The notes beneath the pieces were generated by a model. That model ran no database searches. It was not told the DNA's origin and worked only from the letters and a program-made list of their open reading frames with translations. Positions 48,401 to 59,443 of a DNA stretch of 64,000 nt are shown piece by piece (positions within the stretch are counted from its first letter, which is position 1; each line of letters begins with the position of its first letter). Where the stretch lies: positions 9,238,001 to 9,302,000 of the forward strand of contig CM082589.2 in the NCBI GenBank assembly GCA_040954595.2. The letters are read 5' to 3'. The DNA comes from Balanoglossus misakiensis. Its lineage: Eukaryota > Hemichordata. The translations under genes were made by a program, and so were the position numbers.

Positions 48401-51400
48401 ATTGAATCTGATTCTTTGCATCAGGGTAAATGGCGTAGCAAGCTTTATGATGCATCAGGGTAAATAGTGATGCAAACACTTCACTTTGACATGGGTATAA
48501 AATGCCTACAGGGGGATTTAAAGTTGTCTGTAAATCCCTGGGTTAATACGTGTCCAAAAGCACTGTACTTTGACATTGCTAATGCAACGATGACATTGAA
48601 TCTGATTCTTTGCATCAGGGTAAATGGCGAAGCAAGGTTGATGATGCATCAGGGTAGATAGTGATGCAAGCTCTGCACTTTGACATGGGTATAAAATGCC
48701 TACTGGGGGATTTAAAGTTGTCTGTAAATCCCTGGGTTAATACGTGGCAGAAAGCACTGTACTTTGACATTGCATATGCAATGGTGACATTGAATGGGAT
48801 TCTTGCATTAGGGCAAATGGCGAAGCAAGCTCAATGATGCATCAAAGTAGATGGTGATGCAAACTCTGCACTTTCACATGGGTATTTAATGTTAAATGTA
48901 AATCCATAGGTTAATACGTGGCCAAAAGCACTCTAATTTGACATTGCTAATGCAACGATGACATTGAATCTGATTCTTTGCATCAGGGCAAATGGCGAAG
49001 CAAGGTTGATGATGCATCAGGATAGATAGTGATGCAATCACTTCACTTTGACATGGGTATTAAATGCATATGGGGATTTCAAGTTGATGATAAATCCCTG
49101 GGTTAATATTTGTCCAAAAGCACTGTACTTTGACATTGCTAATGTAACGATGACATTGAATCTGATTCTTTGCATCAGGGTAAATGGCGTAGCAAGCTTT
49201 ATGATGCATCAGGGTAGATAGTGATGCAAACACTTCACTTTGACATGGGTATTAAATGCATATGGGGATTTCAGGTTGTTGAAAAATCTGTGGGTTAATA
49301 CGTGTCCAAAAGCATTGTACTTTGACATTGCTAATGCAATGATGACATTGAATCTGATTCTTTGCATCAGGGTAAATGGCGTAGTAAGCTTTATGATGCA
49401 TCAGGGTAGATAGTGATGCAAGCTCTGCACTTTGACATGGGTATAAATGCCTACAGGGGGATTTAAAGTTGTCTGTAAATCCCTGGGTTAATACGTGGCG
49501 GAAAGCACTGTACTTTGACATTGCATATGCAATGGTGACATTGAATGGGATTCTTTGCATTAGGGCAAATGGCGAAGCAAGCTCAATGATGCATCAGAGT
49601 AGATGGTGATGCAAACTCTGCACTTTCACATGGGTATTTAATGTTAAATGTAAATCCATAGGTTAATACGTGGCCAAAAGCACTCTAATTTGACATTGCT
49701 AATGCAACGATCACATTGAATCTGATTCTTTGCATCAGGGCAAATGGCGAAGCAAGGTTGATGATGCATCAGGGTAGGTAGTGATGCAATCATTTCACTT
49801 TGACATGGGTATTAAATGAATATGGGGATTTCAAGTTGATGATAAATCCCTGGGTTAATACGTGTCCAAAAGCACTTTATTTTGACATTGCTAATGTAAC
49901 GATGACATTGAATCTGATTCTTTGCATCAGGGTAAATGGCGTAGCAAGCTTTATGATGCCTCAGGGTAGATAGTGATGCAAACACTTCACTTTGACATGG
50001 GTATTAAATGCATATGGGGATTTCAGGTTGTTGAAAAATCTGTGGGTTAATACGTGGCGGAAAGCACTGTACTTCGATATTGCATATGCAATGGTGACAT
50101 TGAATGGGATTGTTTGCATTAGGGCAAATGGCGAAGCAAGCTCAATGATGCATCAGAGTAGATGGTGATGCAAACTCTGCACTTTCACATGGGTATTTAA
50201 TGTTAAATGTAAATCCATAGGTTAATACGTGGCCAAAAGCACTCTAATTTGACATTGTTAATGCAACGATGACATTGAATCTGATTCTTTGCATCAGGGC
50301 AAATGGCGAAGCAAGGTTGATGATGCATCAGGGTAGATAGTGATGCAATCACTTCACTTTGACATGGGTATTAAATGCATATGGGGATTTCAAGTTGATG
50401 ATAAATCCCTGGGTTAATACGTGTCCAAAAGCACTGTACTTTGACATTGCTAATGTAACGATGACATTGAATCTGATTCTTTGCATCAGGGTAAATGGCG
50501 TAGCAAGCTTTATGATGCATCAGGGTAGATAGTGATGCAAACACTTCACTTTGACATGGGTATTAAATGCATATGGGGATTTCAGGTTGTTGAAAAATCA
50601 GTGGGTTAATACGTGTCCAAAAGCACTGTACTTTGACATTGCTAATGCAATGATGACATTGAATCTGTTTCTTTGCATCAGGGTAAATGGCGTAGCAAGC
50701 TTTATGATGCATCAGGGTAGATAGTAATGCAAACACTTCACTTTGACATGGGTATAAAATGCCTACAGGGGGATTTAAAGTTGTCTGTAAATCCCTGGGT
50801 TAATACGTGTCCAAAAGCACTGTACTTTGACATTGCATATGCAATGGTGACATTGAATGGGATTCTTTGCATTAGGGCAAATGGCGAAGCAAGCTCAATG
50901 ATGCATCAGAGTAGATGGTGATGCAAACTCTGCACTTTCACATGGGTATTTAATGTTAAATGTAAATCCATAGGTTAATACGTGGCCAAAAGCACTCTAA
51001 TTTGACATTGCTAATGCAACGATCACATTGAATCTGATTCTTTGCATCAGGGCAAATGGCGAAGCAAGGTTGATGATGCATCAGGGTAGATAGTGATGCA
51101 ATCACTTCACTTTGACATGGGTATTAAATGCATATGGGGATTTCAAGTTGATGATAAATCCCTGGGTTAATACGTGTCCAAAAGCACTGTACATTGACAT
51201 TGCTAATGTAACGATGATATTGAATCTGATTCTTTGCATCAGGGTAAATGGCGTAGCAAGCTTTATGATGCATCAGGGTAGATAGTGATGCAAACACTTC
51301 ACTTTGACATGGGTATTAAATGCATATGGGGATTTCAAGTTGATGATAAATCCCTGGGTTAATACGTGTCCAAAAGCACTGTACTTTGACATTGCTAATG

Positions 51401-53046
51401 CAACGATGACATTGAATCTGATTCTTTGCATCAGGGTAAATGGCGAAGCAAGGTTGATGATGCATCAGGGTAGATAGTGATGCAAGCTCTGCACTTGAAC
51501 TTGGGTATAAAATGCCTACAGGGGGATTTAAAGTTGTCTGTAAATCCCCAGTTTAATACGTGGCGGAAAGCACTGTACTTTGACATTGCTAATGCAATGG
51601 TGACATTGAATGTGATTCTTTGCATTAGGGCAAATGGCGAAGCAAGCTCAATGATGCATCAGAGTAGATGGTGATGCAAACACTTCACTTTGACATGGGT
51701 ATTAAATGCATATGGGGATTTCAAGTTGTTGAAAATTCCGTAGGTTAATACGTGTCCAAAAGCACTGTACTTTGACATTGCTAATGCAATGATGCCATTG
51801 AATGTGATTCTTTGCATTAGGGCAAATGGCGAAGCAAGCTTTATGATGCATCAGAGTAGATGGTGATGCAAGCTCTGCACTTTGACATAGGTTTTCAATG
51901 CATATGCATGAGTATTTAAAGTTGACTGTAAATCCCTGGGTTAATACAGTCCCAACAGCGTACAACAACTAAACTGTACGGGAAAGTTCCCGCACTAGTT
52001 GTAGCAGTGTTGTAGCAGAGATGTTACGGCAACACCTCTTTTGTTGGTTAATTGATGTTTTTTGTCTTAGTTTACGGCAACTACAAAGGTTCCCGTAGTT
52101 TGAAACAAAAGAATGTGTGCTCCATTACGGCAATTTGGGGCAGGTGTTACAGCAAGAAGGGATAATGGGGAGGTGATTATCACCCTGATGTGAACAATAG
52201 TTGTAGCAATGTCTATGTGTGATAATGAGCTCCACCCACGTGGATTTTGCTTGGTTGGGGGCAATTTATGTCCTGGCCTCACTAAGCAAATAAATTCCTT
52301 CTAAATCTTGATAGCGAGCAAGTCAGTTGTCAACCTTACTAATATTTCCCCTGTCTCAGTAGCTTTACATACGCTATGCAGGGCTAGCTGACGGGCTTCA
52401 AAGTTTTGTGTTGTGACCTATGCAGAAAGCAAGCGGTTCTAAAAATAAACTTCCATAACAACATGTACACTTGGCGTAAGTTGGCAGGGTATTGACTAAT
52501 ATGTTGCAATTGTTTGTATCAATGTACATTTTGAGACAACTAGGGCAAGGCCAACAACCTGATCAGGATATTCAAATTAGGTAAAGACGCACTCAAAACA
52601 GCAATTATAATTACAGGACGTGTGCCATGCTGGTGACCAAATAGACGCAGATGGACCTCCCTGGCATTAGTGATACCCTGAGTAATAAAACACCTGTTGT
52701 TTTGATTACCTTGTCAATATGTGTAAATTTGGCAACAATGTGTTGCAAACCTGATGCTATCAAGCAGAGACATGGCCCAGTGAAAGTCCAAATACATGTA
52801 ATTCAGAGTGAACCATGGTGCGATGTGTATTTTGAGTTTTTCTGTTTTTTGCACTAGAATTCTGCAGATTTGTGAATGAAGTTGCAGTTCCATTTTGTGC
52901 GCATGTGTTGAGTTTGGCAGGAGGCCGTAATTGAAATGACTGTCTTCTAAGTTTTGGTGTGGGAAACACCTCTGACACCACTATGCATATCAGAGTGCCT
53001 GAAACTTTTGGACCCATGTGCTTTTTATTTACATGATGAAATCGGC

Positions 53047-53290
53047 CACATGTTGACCTCGTAATTTATTCAAATTATTATTCACGTCAAAAGCTGTTAG
53101 ACAGGGCAGCAGGATGTCTAGCCGCTCATCTTTTTACCAGGTCGATCGATCGATACTACCGGCACTACCACACATGTTGACCTCGTAATTTATGCAAAGT
53201 ATTATTCACATCAAAAGCCGTTTGACACAGGTGGAGGACGTCTAGGCCCGGTCTTGCCGGCCACTCATCTTTTACCACCATGATTTGACC
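53047..53290 (+). repeat. 124-bp tandem duplication inside the transposon
   Basis: CACATGTTGACCTCGTAATT at 53047 and at 53171 starts two diverged tandem copies sharing ATTATTCAC(G/A)TCAAAAGC and GTCTAG. The first copy ends in GATCGATCGAT and ACTACCGGCACTACCA, giving no coding sequence. Confidence 0.75.
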
Positions 53291-54062
53291 ACTTGGCAAG
53301 TGCTCTGAAATAATAGGACTAGTTTCATGTTGTGAATGTACGTTCGCAGTAATAAGTTTCTCATGAATATTCACGCACCCGAGAGCTTGACAAAGAAGCA
53401 TTTGGACTAAACCACTATACCACTGTATTTTGTTGAAAGTTCAGCGATCAATACTGTCATGCATGCCCGCTCGTAGTAATCACTTTGTTGTCAACTTTTT
53501 TATTTCAGGAATGTTGATTAAACAATACATTGAACTGGCTGGATTTGAACAGGAAATGTTAAAATTTTACATGTGAATTTGAAACTTACCATCAATTCAT
53601 TCACTGCGGCCACCCCCTCTCTGTCTGGATATAAAGGTCGCTCATTGAATGTATTTTATCAGGCGCGGACTTTGGGGGCAAGAGGTAGCCAGACAATGAT
53701 TGACAGGCAAATTGTATCCAAATTCTGCCAAGTGCAGGGGCTTGCTTAGACTAAACAAATTGCGTGAATATATAATGAGTAAACATGTAGGTCATTCATC
53801 CCAAACCGGCCAACTAATTGCTGCCAGTCACTTCCCATCATGTTCAAGCACTGCCCGTCGGAAAATGAGTGTATATCCATTGCCGTAATAATAGAATATT
53901 GAAATAATACAGACCATTACTACTTATGAAACCCTTCAAAATTATAGTCAAGACTCTCAAAACTTGTATGTTCTAAAGATCAAACTGCAGCGGAACGTGG
54001 TACTGCAGGCCAACATTATTTTGTAAACAAGCCTACTATTTATTATCAGGGTCTTCATGTAA

Positions 54063-54077
54063 GGGGGGGGGGGGGGG
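54063..54077. repeat. G15 homopolymer
   Basis: Run of 15 G within the transposon interior, prone to slippage and sequencing error. Confidence 0.9.
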
Positions 54078-54775
54078 CAGCAGGTCAAAAAAAATGAAAG
54101 CCAATGTCTTTTAAGCTAAACCCAATTGTGAAATGCGTCATTGTGTTTGATTTTCCATTGGTCATGCTGTATCTCTCAAATATTAATTGGTCCAGCTCCT
54201 TGAAAGAAAAGAAACCCCAGCAAAACATGTGCATTCTACAACACTGGGGTAGGGATGTGTTGACCTCTGTTCATGTCCACAGACTGTTCTGTTACCAAGA
54301 GAGTTCAGACTTTGTCGATGAACATAACATCATTCCAAAACTGACTTCATTGGTATTTGATGTCAGCCCTTTGCCATTTTATTCTCAGACAGAGCTTCTT
54401 TTGTAAACTTTGTGATACAATGTTGCAGTGACCTGTTGCAAAAATGTTGCACTCTAGTTCTAGACCTGTCAATCACTCTAGTTGTAGCAAAATAATCAAC
54501 ACCTTGAACAAAAGGCATCACTCTGTGGGGCTAATTGACAGGTGTTGCAGCAGTATTTATGGGTAGAGGTGTTAAGCTTCCCTTGTTAATGGCTTGCCCT
54601 AAAGGAGTTGCCGTAGTTTTTACGGAAATGTAACAAAAGGAAATGGGCCTTAGACAATTGTTGCAGCAAACTCTGCTACAACTAACAATAGTTCCCGTAG
54701 GGGTTCCCGTAGGGTTGACGTACTACTTGCCGTATTCAGAAATGTACAAATAGTTGTTCTATTCTGTTGGGACTG

Positions 54776-57389
54776 TACATGGCCAAAAGCACTGTAATTG
54801 CTAATGCAACAGTGATTTTAATTCTGATCTTTTGCATCAGGGTAAAAGGCGAAGCAAGCTTGATGATGCATCTGGGAAGATGGTGTTTCAAGCCCTTCAC
54901 TTTGACATGGGTATAAAATGCCTACAGGGGGATTTAAAGTTGACTGTAAATCCCTGGGTTAATACGTGTCCAAAAGCACTGTACTTTAACATTGCTAATG
55001 CAACGATGACATTGAATCTGATTCTTTGCATCAGGGTAAATGGCGAAGCAAGGTTGATGATGCATCAGGGTAGATAGTGATGCAAGCTCTGCACTTTGAC
55101 ATGGGTATTAAATGCCTACAGGGGGATTTAAAGTTGTCTGTAAATCCCTGGGTTAATACGTGTCCAAAAGCACTGTACTTTGACATTGCTAATGCAACGA
55201 TGACATTGAATCTGATTCTTTGCATCAGGGTAAATGGCGAAGCAAGGTTGATTATGCATCAGGGTGGATAGTGATGCAAGCTCTGCACTTTGACATGGGT
55301 ATAACATGCCTACAGGGGGATTTAAAGTTGTCTGTAAATCCCTGGGTTAATACGTGGCGGAAAGCACTGTACTTTGACATTGCATATGCAATGGTGACAT
55401 TGAATGGGATTCTTTGCATTAGGGCAAATGGCGAAGCAAGCTCAATGATGCATCAGAGTAGATGGTGATGCAAACTCTGCACTTTCACATGGGTATTTAA
55501 TGTTAAATGTAAATCCATAGGTTAATACGTGGCCAAAAGCACTCTAATTTGACATTGCTAATGCAACGATGACATTGAATCTGATTATTTGCATCAGGGC
55601 AAATGGCGAAGCAAGGTTGATGATGCATCAGGGTAGATAGTGATGCAATCACTTCACTTTGACATGGGTATTAAATGCATATGGGGATTTCAAGTTGATG
55701 ATAAATCCCTGGGTTAATACGTGTCCAAAAGCACTGTACTTTAACATTGCTAATGCAACGATGACATTGAATCTGATTCTTTGCATCAGGGTAAATGGCG
55801 AAGCAAGCTTTATGATGCATCAGAGTAGATGGTGATGCAAGCTCTGCACTTTGACATAGGTTTTCAATGCATATGCATGGGTATTTAAAGTTGACTGTAA
55901 ATCCCTGGGTTAATACATGGCCAAAAGCACTGTAATTGCTAATGCAACAGCGATTTTAATTCTGATCTTTTGCATCAGGGTAAAAGGCGAAGCAAGCTTG
56001 ATGATGCATCTGGGAAGATGGTGTTTCAAGCCCTTCACTTTGACATTGGAATATAATGCATAAGTGGATTTAAAGTTGATTGTAAATGCCCAGTTTAATA
56101 TGTGTCCAAAAGCACTGTACTTTAACATTGCTAATGCAACGATGACATTGAATCTGATTCTTTGCATCAGGGTAAATGGCGAAGCAAGGTTGATGATGCA
56201 TCAGGGTAGATAGTGATGCAAGCTCTGCACTTTGACATGGGTATAAAATGCCTACAGGGGGATTTAAAGTTGTCTGTAAATCCCTGGGTTAATACGTGGC
56301 GGAAAGCACTGTACTTTGACATTGCATATGCAATGGTGACATTGAATGGGATTCTTTGCATTAGGGCAAATGGCGAAGCAAGCTCAATGATGCATCAGAG
56401 TAGATGGTGATGCAAACTCTGCACTTTCACATGGGTATTTAATGTTAAATGTAAATCCATAGGTTAATACGTGGCCAAAAGCACTCTAATTTGACATTGC
56501 TAATGCAACGATGACATTGAATCTGATTATTTGCATCAGGGCAAATGGCGAAGCAAGGTTGATGATGCATCAGGGTAGATAGTGATGCAATCACTTCACT
56601 TTGACATGGGTATTAAATGCATATGGGGATTTCAAGTTCATAATAAATCCCTGGGTTAATACGTGTCCAAAAGCACTGTACTTTGACATTGCTAATGTAA
56701 CGATGACATTGAATCTGATTCTTTGCATCAGGGTAAATGGCGTAGCAAGCTTTATGATGCATCAGGGTAGATAGTGATGCAAACACTTCACTTTGACATG
56801 GGTATTAAATGCATATGGGGATTTCAAGTAGATGATAAATCCCTGGGTTAATACGTGTCCAAAAGCACTGTAATTTGACATTGCTAATGCAATGGTGACA
56901 TTGGATGTGATTCTTTGCATTAGGGCAAATGGCGAAGCAAGCTCAATGATGCATCAGAGTAGATGGTGATGCAAACTCTGCACTTTCACATGGGTATTTA
57001 ATGTTAAATGTAAATCCATAGGTTAATACTTGGCCAAAAGCACTCTAATTTGACATTGCTAATGCAACGATGACATTGAATCTGATTCTTTGCATCAGGG
57101 CAAATGGCGAAGCAAGGTTGATGATGCATCAGGGTAGATAGTGATGCAATCACTTCACTTTGACATGGGTATTAAATGCATATGTGGATTTCAAGTTGAT
57201 TGTAAATGCCCAGTTTAATACGTGTCCAAATGCACTGTACTTCGACATTGCTAATGCAACGATGACATTGAATCTGATTCTTTGCATCAGGGCAAATGGC
57301 GAAGCAAGCTCAATGATGCATCAGAGGAGATGGTGATGCAAGCTCTGCACTTTGACATAGGTATTTAATGCATATGCATGGGTATTTAA
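54776..57389 (+). repeat. satellite array, right block (~2.6 kb, more diverged)
   Basis: Continuation of the same satellite after the transposon. Besides A-E-like monomers it includes an edge-specific class with TTTTCAATGCATATGCATG, ACTGTAATTGCTAATGCAAC, GATTTTAATTCTGATC and GGGAAGATGGTGTTTCAAGC, seen at ~54790-54900 and again at ~55860-56040. Higher divergence and mixed monomer order mark this as the array edge. Confidence 0.95.
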
Positions 57390-58148
57390 GATGGGTCCCC
57401 CGGTTCTTTTTGCTCGTTGCTATGGGCCTTTCAGAGTCTAACACGGGGCCGGTAACTAGTTAAAAATCTGCACGATTGTGAGCGCGCGCCCCCTGACGCC
57501 ATTGATATGCAAATTAGCTAGGTCAAATTTCAAAAGCCTAAGGCTTTTTATTCCGTGACCTCAAAAACGAACTTGATACGTATTCATTAGTTGCTTGAAC
57601 CAGGGAAGATCGTGACGGATTTTGATTTCGAATATTATCGTTGTATCCTACGATTTCAGCATACCCGTACCACACCTGAAAAAGTCATCGATTTTGGGTG
57701 ATTTTGGACACACTCTTCCACCGGTATCGCTTCTTAGCACGACGAAAACCGAAAAAACGATCCGTCACACTGTGCGGAAGTGCGTTCTCAACAAGCAGGT
57801 CAAATTTGACTGGCGTACGTGGCCTATGAAAAAAGCCTTAGGGATTTTCGTGAACGGTACAAAATCTCTGTGTACAAAACATTGGATTTTTAGCGTTCGA
57901 TCCAGTTACTCTGGTTACAGGACGCGCACGCCATCGCTGACCGCTGCTTTGCCGTATTAGCGTGGCGGCCTATGACCGGGCGGTAGCTGCCGTAAACATA
58001 CTCGGACAGGGGGTGTGCACACAATCATGTGTATTTTTTAAAAAGTTACAAGCCCCTTGTCGGACGTTCATAACGGTTTCGATCAAAATTGAGTGTAGTG
58101 TCCCATAAAGGCCCATAGCAACGAGCAAAAAGATACGGGGGACCCATC
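57390..58148. mobile_element. 759-bp TTAA-flanked inverted-repeat element
   Basis: GATGGGTCCCCCG at 57390 and CGGGGGACCCATC ending at 58148 begin inverted repeats of about 45 bp that continue through TTTTTGCTCGTTGC and TATGGGCCTTT. TTAA flanks both sides (57386-57389, 58149-58152). TTAA duplication is characteristic of piggyBac and also of Kolobok elements; the terminal GATGGG does not decide between them. The interior has a 112-codon ORF without transposase motifs, so this is a MITE-like non-autonomous element. The satellite ends at its left edge and does not resume on the right. Confidence 0.8.
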
Positions 58149-58200
58149 TTAAAGCATGTTGAGATTTATCGTGTAATGTGCTATATAAGTAATAAATATT

Positions 58201-58316
58201 GTGTACAATAACACTTGTTTTATTGGAGTTTAAATGGAGCTGGGATCGAGGATGTGGGAGTTGGTCCTGGGACGAGGCTACCTCGTGGTTTTTTGCCCAG
58301 ACAGACAGCGGACATT
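58201..58316 (+). repeat. Ngaro split repeat A1
   Basis: Begins GTGTACAATAACACTTG and ends CAGCGGACATT. Almost identical to A2; it differs by one T in a T-run and one A/G. Confidence 0.9.
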
Positions 58317-58388
58317 TTGTATGTCGTTCGCCGAAACTGCTTTAATTTCGATCTTTCCCGGACATACCCCCAATAGTCACCAGTTACA

Positions 58389-59380
58389 ATGTCAGAAGAT
58401 TACAGCTTTGTTGAATGGTGTGAAGCGGCGGGTCTTTCAAAAGACACTATCAGCTCTCTAACCACCTCCCAGGTCACATCCTCCGAAGTACTGTAGTGCC
58501 TCAGCGACCAAGACATTGTCGACCTACAACTACACATCGGTCAACATGGACTGCTTCGCCAGTTGCGAAACAAACTATGCTCTCAAAAAGCGGAATCCAA
58601 GCCCGTGGACACGCCGAAGCCCGCCGGCGAGGCCACCAAAGAGGTAACCACACAAGACTTGGCAAAAAACAAGGCACTGAATGAGCTCCTCGAAGCAACG
58701 ATGGCAACGATGCCCTCAAAGACGTCCTGTCCGACCAACCACAGGCCACAAACGCAAAGCCAGCCCCCGGGAAAGGTGAGCGAAAACCCCTACTAATTCC
58801 GGACTATGTCACCACGAAAAAGGGTTCGTTCGATCAACCAGACGACACTGAACTGGCCGCCGACGGAGACACAAAATTAGTTATGCGAACAGCAAAACAA
58901 CGACCGCGACCGGACCAAGTTTCACTGCCACAGTGGATATCAGCCAATGCCCGCATTTTAAAGGCACTGATCGCCCGCGGTATGTCCACGGAAGAGACAC
59001 TGGCATATCTCGATCATACAATTAATATTGGTGACTACGCTCAATCATTCACAATCCCAACGGTCCTGACTTACGATCACGAGTGCAGGAAAAAGCAGGC
59101 TGCCGATTCGCTCGCGTGGGGAGCCGTAGACCTTCACCTGTCACTCTATCACCTTGATGAGCGGCAAGTCGCGCCTCAGCAAAAAGGGAAAAATACCACA
59201 GGCAACTCCAAAGGTCGCAGTTATGATTCGAAAGGCTAGGAAATTTGTTTCGATTTCCAAAACCCACCGGGCTGCAACCGCACCTACTGTCGTTTTGCGC
59301 ACATATGCATCGAGGACGGGTGCCACAAAGATCACCCACAACACCGCCACAAATTGCTAACTTCGAACAATCATGCCTAG
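58389..59380 (+). pseudogene. Gag-like ORF of the Ngaro element, interrupted
   Basis: ATG at 58389 starts MSEDYSFVEWCEAAGLS, a helical N-terminal segment of the type seen in DIRS/Ngaro Gag, followed by TAG at 58494-58496. The same frame then continues with CLSDQDIVDLQLHIGQHGLL. A frameshift at about 58690-58710 moves the coding signal to the next frame, where it runs through the acidic linker and SLPQWISANARILKALIARG to TAG at 59237-59239. Beyond that TAG, still in frame, lies a zinc-finger-like segment (cysteines in CFDFQNPPGC, TYC, then RFAH, CIEDGC, HKDHPQHRH). It ends at TAG 59378-59380, directly before the RT ORF in the same frame. Gag should bind and package element RNA; as sequenced it cannot be made whole. 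Confidence 0.7.
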
Positions 59381-59443
59381 GATAAGGTTGCTAGCCCTCT
59401 TACTGATCACCTGGCAACGTGGAATGATGAACTGGAAAATGAC

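Larger units (their letters stand above)
26641..51946 (+). repeat. higher-order-repeat satellite array, main block (~25.3 kb)
   Basis: Continuous head-to-tail ~190-bp monomers in one orientation. A typical monomer runs TGATGCAA...CACTTTGACATGGG, TAAATCCCTGGGTTAATACG, AAAGCACTGTACTTTGACAT, GACATTGAATCTGATTC, TTTGCATCAGGGTAAATGGC, and GATGCATCAGGGTAGATAG. Five sequence classes (A-E) recur in fixed order, making HORs of 947, 1139, 1331 or 1715 bp. Core monomers of a class are almost identical at HOR spacing, whereas monomers near the edges (before ~27 kb and after ~51.4 kb) are more diverged, as unequal exchange predicts. The many 63-65-codon ORFs on both strands are periodic by-products. Confidence 0.97.
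51947..54775. mobile_element. 2829-bp terminal-inverted-repeat DNA transposon in the satellite
   Basis: CAGTCCCAACAG (51947-51958) and CTGTTGGGACTG (54764-54775) are perfect 12-bp inverted termini. Similarity continues to ~25 bp (TA.AACAACTA). TA at 51945-51946 and 54776-54777 is the target duplication. The uninterrupted satellite sequence (GGGTTAATACATGGCC) is present at ~55905-55921 and confirms both ends. Subterminal GTTCCCGTAG and TTGTAGCAG motifs recur at both ends. Interior ORFs (up to ~100 codons) show no transposase signature, so it is non-autonomous or internally decayed. TA duplication suggests a Tc1/mariner-like superfamily, by inference. Confidence 0.85.

Noticed and set aside
26641-51946. 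CRISPR-like or gene-family array
   Set aside because: No alternation of short constant repeats with unique spacers; the full ~190-bp monomer is conserved and the genome is eukaryotic.
51947-54775. Transposase gene inside the TA-flanked transposon
   Set aside because: Interior ORFs of up to ~100 codons show no DDE/D signature in any frame; tandem duplications and a G15 run indicate non-coding filler.
26641-57389. Dozens of nearly identical 63-65-codon ORFs on both strands
   Set aside because: They recur with the satellite monomers, overlap on opposite strands, and monomer lengths of 194 and 175 bp do not keep frame. No start context, splice sites or domains. They are shadows of the repeat.
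57622-57960. 112-codon ORF as a piggyBac transposase
   Set aside because: Too short and without any DDD-transposase motif; the element is non-autonomous.
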